Assembly: GCF_023898315.1 (NCBI RefSeq)
Contig: NC_064622.1
Span: 179,944,178 to 180,008,177, forward strand
DNA length: 64,000 nucleotides
Reading direction: 5' to 3'
Source: Schistocerca nitens
Lineage: Eukaryota > Arthropoda > Insecta > Orthoptera > Acrididae
How positions within the stretch are numbered: position 1 is the stretch's first letter; each line of letters starts with the position of its first letter. The translations under genes and the position numbers were made by a program. A model generated the notes under the pieces. That model was not told where the DNA came from. It did no database searches and saw only the letters and a list, made by a program, of their open reading frames with translations. This document shows positions 55,582 to 64,000 of this stretch, piece after piece.

Positions 55582-56985
55582 CACTACTGGCCATTAAAAT
55601 TGCTACACCACGAAGATGTGCTACAGACGCGAAATTTAACCGACAGGAAGAAGATGCTGTGATACGTAAATGAGTAGCTTTTCAGAGCATTCACACAAGG
55701 TTGGCGCTGGGGGCTACACCTATAACTTGCTGACATGAGGAAAGTTTCCAACCGATTTCTCATACACAAACAGCAGTTGACGGGTGTTGCCTGGTGAAAC
55801 GTTGTTGCGATGCCTCGTGTAAGAAGGAGAAAAGCGTACCTTCACGTTTCCGTCTTTGATAAAGGTCGGATTGTAGCCTATCGCGATTGCGGATTATCGT
55901 ATCGCGACATTGCTGCTCGCGTTGTTCGAGATCCAATGAGTGTTAGCAGAATATGGAATCGGTGGGTTCAGGAGGGTAATACGGAACGCCGTGCTGGTTC
56001 CCAACGGTCTCGTATCACCAGCACTCGATATGACAGGCATCTTACCCGCATGGCTGTAACGAATCGTGCAGCCACGTCTCGATCCCTGAGTCAACAGATG
56101 GGGACGTTCGCAAGACAACAACCCTCTGCACGAACAGTTAGACGACGTTTGCAGCAGCATGGACTATCAGCTCGGAGACCATGGCTGCGGTTACCCTTGA
56201 CGCTGCATCACAGACAGGAGCGCCTGCGATGGTGTACTCAACGACGAACCTCGGTGCACGAATGGCAAAACTTAATTTTTTCGTATGAATCCAGGTTCTG
56301 TTTACAGCTTCATGACGTTCGCATTCGTGTTTGGCGACATCGCGGTGAACGCACATTGGAAGCGTGTATTCGTCATCGCCATACTGGCGTATCACCTGGC
56401 GTAATTGTATGGGGTGCCATTGGTTACACGTCTCGGTCACCTCTTGTTACCATTGACGGCAGTTTGAACCGTGGACGTTAATTTCAGATGTGTTGGGTCC
56501 CGTGGCTCTACCCTTTATTCGATCCCTGCGAAACTTTACATTTTAGCGGGATAATGCACAGTCGCATGTTCCAGGTTCTGTACGGGTCTTTCTGGATACA
56601 GAAAATGTTCCACTGCTGCCCTGGCCTGCACATTCTCCAGATGTCTCACCAACTGAAAACGTCTGTGTCAGAGGTAGCCGAACAACTGGCTCGTCACAAT
56701 ACGTCAGTCACTACTCGTGGTGAACTGTGGTATCGTATTGAAGCTGCATGGGCAGCTGTACCTGTACACGCCACCCAAGCTCTGTTTGACTCAATGCCCA
56801 GGCGTATCAAGGCCGTTATTACGGCCAGAGGTGGTTGTTCTGAGTACTGATTTATCAGAATCTATGCACCAAAATTGCGTGAAAATGTAATCACATGTCA
56901 GTTCTAGTATAACATATTTGTCCAATGAATACCCGTTTATCACCTGCATTTCTTCTTGGTGTAGCAATTTTAATGACCAATAGTG
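55582..56985 (+). mobile_element. Tc1-like element, copy 3
   Basis: Ends cactactggccattaaaatt and gcaattttaatgaccaatag, flanked by TA at 55580-55581 and 56986-56987. 1,404 bp, the longest of the three. Confidence 0.94.
55810..56847 (+). pseudogene. Tc1-like transposase, copy 3
   Basis: The best preserved member: 223 open codons from MPRVRRRKAYLHVSVFDKG. Helix-turn-helix regions are intact. The catalytic core reads NLIFSYESRFCLQ, where Tyr replaces the first catalytic Asp. VIVWGAIGYTSRSPLV follows. A frameshift at about 56480 ends the open frame. The remainder (HFSGIMHSRMFQVLYGS in one frame, from QQDNARPHVAG) shows the second motif decayed too. It ends with VPVHATQALFDSMPRRI. Full-length Tc1 transposases are about 340 residues. 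Dead by both point mutation and frameshift. Confidence 0.9.
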
Positions 56986-57271
56986 TATATTCTTTTCTTT
57001 GGAATATTCGCCGTCCAGCTTAACCAACTGAGTTCTATGAGTTAAAGATCGTGGTCCAAACCGCATATTTGTGAAGATACTCCGTATGACCATACCTTGA
57101 TTATCTATCGAGAATGTGGTACAGTGTCAGTAGCCTTGTAACATAGTAGGTTAGACGACAACTATGCTGCAGCGTTCACCTGCGCATGCGATATGATTTA
57201 ATACTTAACTTTATTTATTTGTATTTACTTTTGCTTACTCTTACTTACATATGTTCATTATGTCGCTCATG

Positions 57272-57483
57272 GCTCTGATGGTTCAAATGGCTCTGAGCAC
57301 TATGGGACTTAACATCTATGGTCATCAGTCCCCTAGAACTTAGAACTACTTAAACCTAACTAACCTAAGGACAGCACACAACACCCAGCCATCACGAGGC
57401 AGAGAAAATTCCTGACCCCGCCGGGAATCGAACCCGGGAACCCGGGCGTGGGAAGCGAGAACGCTACCGCACGACCACGAGAT
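57272..57483 (-). mobile_element. tRNA-derived SINE, head B with body 1, full length
   Basis: Minus strand: head ctcgtggtcgtgcggtagcg, B box gggttcgattcccggc, ttttctctgcctcgtgatgg, then body 1. Perfect 11-bp duplication tgtcgctcatg at 57261-57271 and 57484-57494. It is the reference copy for the broken relatives at 2563 and 4795. Confidence 0.95.
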
Positions 57484-57744
57484 TGTCGCTCATGATGCAT
57501 ATTTTTTATACTGTACTGATTATAGAGAAGGTTATTACTTTCATGCCGTGTGGTTATCTAAGAAGACAGAATCTACTAGGTTTGGACAACAGTATGGAAA
57601 CAGCAAAACAACAACTGATTATCATGAAAAATACCATGCAGGAAACCAGTTGGCCTTCAAAACAACTTCAGTCCTCTCAGAATCGATAAATACAAGGCTT
57701 GAATAGTTTTTAGGAGAATCTTATATTCTTCCTGGAAAAAGTGT

Positions 57745-58075
57745 AAAGTTCAAGTAACGATGATGGAAGAGGATAGCGACCATGCACCCTTCCGTGACTG
57801 TTGTAGGTGGCCAGGGGAGATAAGACGATTCTTCCTGGTGCTCACAAAAGCAGTCCTGGGTGATACCAGCTATGAACAGGGGCGCTGTCGTCCAGGAACA
57901 CTGGATCGCTATTAGGGAACAAACACTGTAACATGAGATGGTCCTGAACAGCCAAAATAGTCACATAATCCTTGGCAGTAAGGTGACCCTGCAGAGTAAC
58001 AATTGGGGCCCACGCAGAACCACGATATGGCTGCCCAAACTTCACCATTTCCACAATGAAACATTGTCTCAAAAT
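57745..58075 (-). pseudogene. Tc1-like transposase, third family, C-terminal block
   Basis: Reads EVWAAISWFCVGP, APIVTLQGHLTAKDYV and LFPNSDPVFLDDSAPVHSW with the second catalytic Asp kept. DCFCEHQEESSYLPWPP follows in another frame. Matches the second half of the core. Confidence 0.75.
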
Positions 58076-58089
58076 ATGGTAGAAAACCA

Positions 58090-59860
58090 GTGACAAAAAA
58101 CAGTCAATACCGTCACTGCGCGATAGCGATGGATGTGTTACCGATGATGGTGCCACTAAAGCGGAGTTACTAAATACAGTTTTCCGTAATTTCTTCACCA
58201 AAGAAGATGAAGTAAATATTCCAGAATTCGAATCCAGAACAGCTATTAGCATGAGTGACATAAAAGTAGATATCTTAGGTGTTGCGAAACAACTCACATC
58301 ACTTAGAAAGGCAAGTCTTCCGGTCAAGATAGTATACCAATCAGGTTCCTTTCAGAGTATGCAGACCCAATAACGCCTTCCTTAGCAATCATATACAACC
58401 GCTCACTTGACGAAAGGTCTGTTTCTTAAAGACTGGAAAGTAGCACAGGTCACACCAATAAGCAAGAAAGGAAATAGGAGTAACCCATTGAATAACAGAC
58501 CCATATCACTGACCTCAGTTTGCATTAGGATTTTGGAGCTTATACTGTACTCTAACATTATGAATCACCTTGAAGAAAATGACTTATTCATACATAACCA
58601 ACACGGATTCAGAAAATATCGTTCTTGTGCAACTCTTTATTCCCATGAAGTAGTGAGTGCTGTCGACAGGGGATCTCAAAAAAGTTCAAATGTGTGTGAA
58701 ATCGTATGGGACTTAACTGGTAATGTCATCAGTCCATAAGCTTACACACTACTTAACCTAAATTATCCTAAGGACAAACACACACACCCATGTCCGAGGG
58801 AGGACTCGAACCTCCGCCGGGAGCAGCCGCACAGTCCATGACTACAAGGGATCTCAGATCGATTCCATATTCGTAGATTTCCAGGTGGCTTTTGATACCG
58901 TTCTTCACAAGCAACTATTAATCAAAGTGCGTCCATATGGAGTATCGCCTCAGTTCTGTGACTGGATTCGTGGTTTTCTCTCAGAGAGGTCAAAGTTCGT
59001 AGTGATAGACAGTAAATGATCGAGTAGAACAGAAGTGATATCTGGCGTTCCGCAAGGTAGTGTCACAGGCCCCCTGCTGTTCCTGATTTACATAAATGAT
59101 CTAGGTGATAACCTGAGCAGCCCCCTTAGACTGTTTGCTAAAGATGCTGTAATTTACCGTCTAGTAAAATCATCAGACGATCAATTCCAGTTACAAAATG
59201 ATCTAGGGGGAATTTCTGTATGGTGCGAAAAGTGGCAACTGGCACTAAACAAAGAAAAGTGCGAGGTCATCCACGTGGGTACTAAAAGAAATCCGATAAA
59301 TTTTGGGTATACGATAAATATCACAAATCTAAGGGCTGTCCATTCGACTAAATACCTAGGAATTACAATTACGAGCAACTTAAATTGGAAAGACCATATA
59401 GAGAATATTCTGGGGAAGGCGAAACAAAGACTGCGCTATATTGGCAGAACACTTAGAAGATGCGACAAACCCACTAAAGAGACAGCCTACATTACACTTG
59501 TCCGTCCTCTGCTGGAATATTGCTGCGCGGTGTGGAATCCTTACCAGGTAGGACTGACGGGGGTCATCGAAAAAGTGCAAAGAAGGGCAGCCTGTTTCAT
59601 GTTATCGCGCAATAGGGGTGAGAGTGTCACTGATATGATACGCGAGTTAGGGTGGCAGTCACTGAAACAAAGGCGGTTTTCTTTGCGGCGAGATCTATTT
59701 ACGAAATTTCAATCACCAACTTTCTCTTCCGAATGCGAAAGTATTTTGTTGACACCCACCTACGTAGGGAGAAATGATCATCATAATAAAATAAGAGAAA
59801 TCAGAGCTCGCACAGAAAGATTTAGGCGTTCCTTTTTCCCACGCGCCATTCGAGAGTAGA
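58090..59860 (+). pseudogene. Reverse transcriptase gene of the CR1/Jockey-like LINE
   Basis: Would copy the LINE RNA at the target. Blocks: DDGATKAELLNTVFRNFFTK, then FESRTAIS; WKVAQVTPISKKGN; NNRPISLTSVCIRILE; HNQHGFRKYRSC; SINE; IDSIFVDFQVAFDTVLHK; ISGVPQGSVTGPLLFLIYIN; RLFAKDAVIYR; WQLALNKEKCEVIHVG; STKYLGITITSNLNW; LVRPLLEYCCAVWNPY; VIEKVQRRAACFMLSRNRGE. The 274 codons at 59035-59859 are uninterrupted. The catalytic box reads FAKD rather than YADD, so the first Asp is Lys. There is a stop near 59018 and frameshifts before 58407. Confidence 0.87.
58679..58847 (-). mobile_element. SINE, head D with body 2, 5'-truncated
   Basis: Minus strand: gactgtgcggctgctcccgg, ggttcgagtcctccctcgg, body 2. 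Duplication gggatctca at 58670-58678 and 58848-58856. It lies inside the reverse transcriptase gene. Confidence 0.93.
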
Positions 59861-59984
59861 ATGGTTGAGAAGTAGTATGAAAATTGTTCGATAAACCCTC
59901 TGCCAAGCACTTAAGTGTGAATTGCAGAGTAACCACGTAGATGTAGATGTAGACGACCCGCCTCCCCCAACCCCTTCCAAGATT

Positions 59985-60238
59985 CACTTTTGGGGGGTAA
60001 ATTCAGCCGGAAGTTTGGGACGTAAATTTGGCGAGAAGTTGGAAACAGTGTGACACAAGTCTCATCTGACACCAAATGAGATTGTTTCACAGCTGCATGG
60101 TCCTGGTTTTATTGCTTCGGTGCAACATTTTGCTGTTACTGGCCGATGTGTAGTTTTGGAATTCCAGCTCACCCTGCAGTTTCCAGCTTACGGACAGCGT
60201 TCGCGAGCGCGACATTCAGTTTTACAGTTACTTTTGTA
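59985..60238 (-). pseudogene. Tc1-like transposase, third family, middle block
   Basis: Reads VTVKLNVALANAVRKLETAG, then SDETCVTLFPTSRQIYV, the first catalytic motif with the Asp kept. Joins the N-terminal block across the SINE pair. Confidence 0.75.
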
Positions 60239-60244
60239 GCAGTC

Positions 60245-60652
60245 AAAATGTGTATGAATTCCTGAGGGACCAAACTGCTGAGGCCATCGGTCTCTAGGCT
60301 TACACGCTACTTAAACAAACTTGCGCCGGCCGAAGTGGCCGTGCGGTTAAAGGCGCTGCAGTCTGAAACCGCGAGACCGCTACGGTCGCAGGTTCGAATC
60401 CTGCCTCGGGCATGGATGTTTGTGATGTCCTTAGGTTAGATAGGTTTAACTAGTTCTAAGTTCTAGGGGACTAATGACCTCAGCAGTTGAGTCCCATAGT
60501 GCTCAGAGCCATTTGAACCATTTTTGAAACAAACTTGCGCGAAGGACAACACACACATCCATGCCCGAGGGAGGACTCGAACCTCCTCCGGGAGGGGTCC
60601 CGCAATTCGTGACATGGCGCCTCTAACCGGGCGGGCACTCCGCGCGGGTTGC
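60245..60652 (-). mobile_element. SINE, head F with body 3, interrupted
   Basis: Minus strand: ccgcgcggagtgcccgcccg, B box ggttcgagtcctccctcgg, then tgttgtccttcgcgcaagtt, [inner SINE], cgtgtaagcctagagaccga, cctcaggaattcatacaca. Duplication agcagtc at 60238-60244 and 60653-60659. Only one copy of this body is in the window. Confidence 0.85.
60327..60526 (+). mobile_element. SINE, head A with body 1, nested in a SINE
   Basis: Close relative of 779-972 (both have tggatgtttgtgatgtcc and gtttaactagttctaag). Perfect 14-bp duplication aaacaaacttgcgc at 60313-60326 and 60527-60540. Confidence 0.95.
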
Positions 60653-60894
60653 AGCAGTCGTCATCTTAATTTTCGTCACAATCTTCTAATGTGACCATCC
60701 GTTACGATCACTCTGCACAACTTTAGTCCTTGCTGTGACTTATATCGGATGCGGATGATGTTTTCCCGCTGTCTGTATATGCGGTATAAATCTTCGATAG
60801 GATGCCTGGTGAATCACCAAACACTTCAGCGCCCTTGGTTACGGAAGCACCCGCCAACAATTTGCTCTTGTTCGAATTCACTTAGTTCCGACAT
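60653..60894 (-). pseudogene. Tc1-like transposase, third family, N-terminal block
   Basis: Begins MSELSEFEQEQIVGGCFRNQ, then stops, then DLYRIYRQRENIIRIRYKSQ and VIVTDGHIRRL. The start fits the MSELSEFERGxIVG-type start of one insect Tc1 group. ATG at 60894. Confidence 0.75.
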
Positions 60895-61590
60895 ACTGCT
60901 ACATAGAACACTGTTTTGACCACGATTGACACTTGCAACTTACTGAAGACGTTACACAGGTGAAGTTCGAGCTTCAATAGAATATGATGGCCTGAATACA
61001 TTTCTCGCAGTGTTTCTATATATTTGTCGAACTCCTGTGCATGTTCACCTACAGTAACAGCAAAATAATGTACATATATAGATGAAACTTCGGTTAACAC
61101 TAGCAGTTTCTCTTACATCCGTGCTGTTGCAAGTGCTAGTGTATTTAAAAGCTACTCTACGACATTGTTAGAACAAAAAGCAGCGTTAATATATAGGCTG
61201 TTACACTGATACTGTAGTTTTGAAGGAGTGATGGAGGTGGTGAGGAGGGGGGGGGGGGGGGAGGCCGGGCCTTGCTGCGAGAAAATGATAATCCGAATGT
61301 CTGCTCTAGCATTAATGTTCTTTGCTTTTGAATGTTGTGTCTAAGTCCTCGAGCGATAATTGCGCACACACAGAGAAAATGGTATTGAAGGTCAATTCAA
61401 GTAAATTTCTGAATATATAATTACCTGTGAGGGAGGTCAAACATCACGAGAAGTGACCGCTAAACAGCTCTCTTACGTGATTCCCTCGATTTCAGCTTTT
61501 AGACACACACGCACGTGCGACTTAGTGGTCTAATTTTTGTTCATTATGGAAATCGTTTTGTTTTGATTACAATTTTATGTCGTTGTTGTT
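60895..61590. other. Unassigned, with poly-G run
   Basis: A G homopolymer lies near 61249-61261. No coding motif. Confidence 0.5.
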
Positions 61591-61593
61591 ATT

Positions 61594-61811
61594 CAATGTT
61601 ACTTATAATCCGTCTTGATTGCAAAAATGTTTAGTCACGTGACCTGTTTCGGTTCCTCTAGAACCATCTTCAGATCTGAAAAATGTTTATTCACATGACC
61701 GGTTTCGGTTCCTCTAGAACCATCTTCAGATCTGAAGATGGTTCTGGAGGAACCGAAACCCGTCATATGAATAAACATTTCTGCAATGAAGACGGATTAT
61801 AAGTAACATTG
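61594..61811. mobile_element. MITE with 29-bp inverted ends
   Basis: caatgttacttataatccgt... at 61594 and its reverse complement ending 61811 match over 29 bp with one mismatch. Inside, ggtttcggttcctctagaac followed by catcttcagatctgaa occurs twice in direct order and once inverted, so the element can fold on itself. Half a relative is at 17175-17262. Confidence 0.88.
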
Positions 61812-61864
61812 TATAACCAGTGATTGCGGTATCCCATCAGACTGTTTTTGCGAAGTAGTTGTCA

Positions 61865-62186
61865 TTGTTGTGACTTTCAGTCCGAAGACCGGTTTGATGC
61901 ATCTCTCCACGCTAGTCTATCCTGTGTTTCACCACTGCTTAACTGCTGCTATCTAAATACACTTGAGCATGCTTACTGAGTCAAACCTTAGATTGCCTCT
62001 ACAATTTTTACTCTTCACACACATCATTACATTAGCGACTCGACCATTTCTTGATGCCTCAGGCTACATCCCATCAACCAGTTCCTTTTTTCACTCAAGT
62101 TGTGTCTTAAGTTTCCTTTCTCCCCATTTCTGTTCACTACCGTATCAACAGTGTTTCGTCAGCATTCTTCTGTAGCCCAGATTTTA
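61865..62186 (-). mobile_element. RTE-like LINE 3' end, diverged
   Basis: Runs parallel to 3250-3600: tcagtccgaagaccggtttg, gcatctctccacgctagtct, tcttgatgcctcaggctaca, cagcattcttctgtagccca. Cut on the right by the mariner at 62187; sequence after 63409 (tatattctcttcttgcctg) seems to resume the same LINE. Confidence 0.72.
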
Positions 62187-63408
62187 CGAGGCTCGTTCAT
62201 TAAGTAATACAACACTTCCTTTATCGACTAGTTTCGGTTAAAAATGCGGAATGTGTTGTGGGACATCGTGGAGCATTCTCTATAGTTTCATGAAGTCCCG
62301 ATAAGCGGTGGGGTCCATAAGCAGTTCTCAAAGTGACCTCTGTAACGTAGGTGCGTTCCAGGAGGAGATCTGTCACTAGGTTTCGTTTGGCGGAATGTCT
62401 ACGGAGACCTGGCAGTGAAAACACGCATGCTGAATTGTGGCCGAGAGATCGTCATCATTGTAACAAGTTCGCATAGACTTGTCCCACTCCCCGCCTGCCG
62501 GCATACACACCTGCGACTCCTGCAATGTTGGTACGTGCAGATACTCTCATTGGAGGTGATCGACGGATCACAGGCACCTCTCTGCTCAACTGGTCGTCTC
62601 TGTTGGTAGTGCTGAAACACTCGTTCACCAGTTGAGGTACTCAAAGGTTTGTGCCCGCTGGATTCCTCGCCGCCTATCGGATGACCATAAAGAGCAACCG
62701 AGAACAGTCTTGCGGAATTGGCTGCGCGTTACGAGACTGAACATGGGCACAGGCGATGAAACATGGGTTCATCATTTCGAACAAAACGGCAATCCGCGGA
62801 GTGTCGCCACACCACCTCTCCTCCGAGGACGTTCAAAGCCGCACGTTCTGACCGTAAAATCATGGAGAGGTTTTAGGCACTCTGAAGGTGTTATTCAGTT
62901 TGATGTGCTCCCTCATAGTGCTTTATGCTACCCTCAGGAAATTGAAGAAACGACTTCAGCATGCTCGTCGCCACAACAATGCAAACGAACTTCTTCTGCG
63001 TGACAAATCATGTCATCACCCAAGTCTGCGCAGCCGAGAGGAGCTCACGAAACTTCACTGGACCGTTCGTCATCTTCCACCCTTCAGCCCGGATCTCGCG
63101 CCTTCCAACTTCCATATGTTTGGCGAAATTATGGATGCAATACGCATGAAGCAGTACGTGGATGGTTGGGAGGTTGTTGACACAGCAAGATTTTGGTTCC
63201 AAAATCAACCAGTTGAGTGATAGCAAGACAGCATATGGGGTCTCCCAGTACAGTGGCGTAAGGCCATCACTTTGAACGGAGCTTATGTTGAAAAATAGGT
63301 TTTTATAGCCAGAAGTGTGGGAAATAATATGGTGTATTGGAATCCTGAATAAAACCAACCTACTTGAAGAAAAAAAAGGGCGTTGCCTTACTTATTGAAT
63401 GATCCTCG
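62187..63408 (+). mobile_element. Mariner-like transposon
   Basis: Ends cgaggctcgttcattaagta and cttattgaatgatcctcg, about 1.22 kb. A TA precedes the left end; the right flank is CA. Carries a transposase relic. Confidence 0.85.
62630..63220 (+). pseudogene. Mariner-like transposase relic
   Basis: Only the catalytic half is readable: VCARWIPRRLSDDHKEQPRT, then MGTGDETWVHHFEQN with the first Asp. After a frameshift: PQEIEETTSACSS and a block where the second motif should be, now unreadable. Then WTVRHLPPFSPDLAPSNFHM followed by FGEIMDAIRMKQYVD. In the third motif the expected PSDFH reads PSNFH, so the third Asp is Asn. The DNA-binding N terminus (62230-62630) is badly decayed and partly in a reversed-looking frame. 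Confidence 0.8.
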
Positions 63409-63916
63409 CAAAAAGATTATATTCTCTTCTTGCCTGTACTGTGAATTGTACGTCATTTCTTTCGTGGAAGAATTCATGTCTCTAAGGTTTGCGTGGTGCC
63501 TGTTAAACTGAATGTGACTGTACAAGCGGCAGTGAACAATAAAGTTACACTTGAAACTGCCCTGATTAAAGACGCACTCTTCGCAAAAAACCTCGAAAGG
63601 AAGAAACAGCATTATTAAGCGATCTCACTGCCCTCAAGAATGATTCCTGGCAGACCCGCATACATAAGGCAACGGAAATTCTCTTGGCGTCTGAAGTGAT
63701 CTGCAACTGCTTGCGACCTAACAGTGCAAGGTCGTCATTGGCGACAAAATAGCTGCTGCCCTGAAACGCTTAAAGTTAACTTACCTTCCGTCTCCTGAAA
63801 GCAACTTACTATTGCAAAGAATGGCTTGCTTCTGAATATTCGTTACGAGAAAAATGATGCTGAGTGAAACGTTAATTGAATTATTCAAGAAAATATTTAC
63901 TTCAGTTACTTTAGAA
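63409..63916. other. Unassigned, start probably LINE continuation
   Basis: The first roughly 40 bp resemble the RTE-like LINE beyond the mariner. The rest shows no motif. Confidence 0.4.
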
Positions 63917-64000
63917 CCGGCCGGTGTGGCCGAGCGGTTCTAGGTGCTTCAATCTGGAACCCCGCGACCGCTACGGACGCAGGTTCGAATCCTGCCTCGG
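63917..64000 (+). mobile_element. SINE head A, cut by window end
   Basis: ccggccggtgtggccgagcg head and B box ggttcgaatcctgcc. Sequence stops at the window edge. Confidence 0.92.

Larger units (their letters stand above)
58078..59955 (+). mobile_element. CR1/Jockey-like LINE, 5'-truncated
   Basis: A plus-strand LINE carrying most of a reverse transcriptase gene, ending in tagatgtagatgtagac repeats near 59940-59957. It is inserted in the Tc1 relic and itself holds a SINE. No clear target duplication was found. Confidence 0.82.
57745..60894 (-). mobile_element. Tc1-like relic, third family, split three ways
   Basis: One minus-strand Tc1-like transposase gene can be followed through three blocks: 60894-60653, 60238-59985 and 58075-57745. 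The gaps are filled by a SINE-in-SINE pair (60245-60652) and a LINE (58078-59955). The terminal inverted repeats were not identified. Confidence 0.75.

Noticed and set aside
5945-63000. Whole window as a new defence or metabolic gene cluster
   Set aside because: Every identifiable coding block belongs to a known class of mobile element. I see no set of co-oriented intact genes.

Overview
This window reads as gene-poor intergenic DNA from a very repeat-rich insect genome. The closest match I can suggest is a grasshopper or locust of the Schistocerca type. That is an inference from the dominant tRNA-derived SINE families (bodies with 'gatgtccttaggttagt' or 'gtccttaggataattta'), which I associate with acridid genomes, and from the mix of RTE-like, CR1/Jockey-like and I-like LINEs, Tc1/mariner, pogo/Tigger, hAT and LTR elements. 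I find no convincing host protein gene, tRNA gene or rRNA gene. Every coding signal I can identify belongs to a broken mobile element.

Layout. 0.2-2.3 kb: pogo/Tigger-like transposase relic (-) cut by a SINE. 2.5-6.2 kb: three SINEs, a 5'-truncated RTE-like LINE (-), a SINE with an internally deleted head and an 87-bp-arm hairpin. 6.2-16.4 kb: a stack in which a pyrimidine-rich LINE-like 3' end holds a SINE, the SINE holds an 8.4 kb LTR retrotransposon, and that element holds two more SINEs. The LTR element has a decayed gag and no recognisable pol apart from a possible short terminal stub. 16.4-18.1 kb: a near-perfect 99-bp palindrome, a perfect 38-bp-arm hairpin and a 400-bp SINE. 18.85-22.2 kb: a Tigger element with a Tc1 element inside its transposase gene. 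23-27.3 kb: mostly unassigned. 27.9-34.2 kb: a Tc1 relic with two inverted right halves, split by a 5 kb LINE that kept its endonuclease and RNase H but lost the reverse transcriptase core.

35-43 kb: three LINE fragments. 44.4-45.6 kb: a Tc1-like element with clear termini. 45.6-46.9 kb: four tandem duplications or microsatellites. 48.7-49.6 kb: a mariner with a deleted middle. 50.4-51.8 and 55.6-57.0 kb: two more copies of the Tc1 family seen at 19.7 kb. 53.3-54.7 kb: a hAT-like relic with a SINE. 57.7-60.9 kb: a Tc1 relic (-) broken by a CR1/Jockey-like LINE (which holds a SINE) and by a SINE inside another SINE. 61.6-63.4 kb: a MITE and a mariner inserted in an RTE-like LINE tail. A SINE head runs off the end.

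There is no operon or pathway here. The order of events can be read from target-site duplications (TSDs), many of which can be checked by eye. All autonomous elements appear dead: frameshifts, stops, deletions, or replaced catalytic aspartates. I found no new defence or metabolic system. The more unusual items are the gag-only LTR element, the modular SINE heads and bodies, the perfect hairpins and the inverted Tc1. Clade names for LINEs come from motif recognition, not from database searches.
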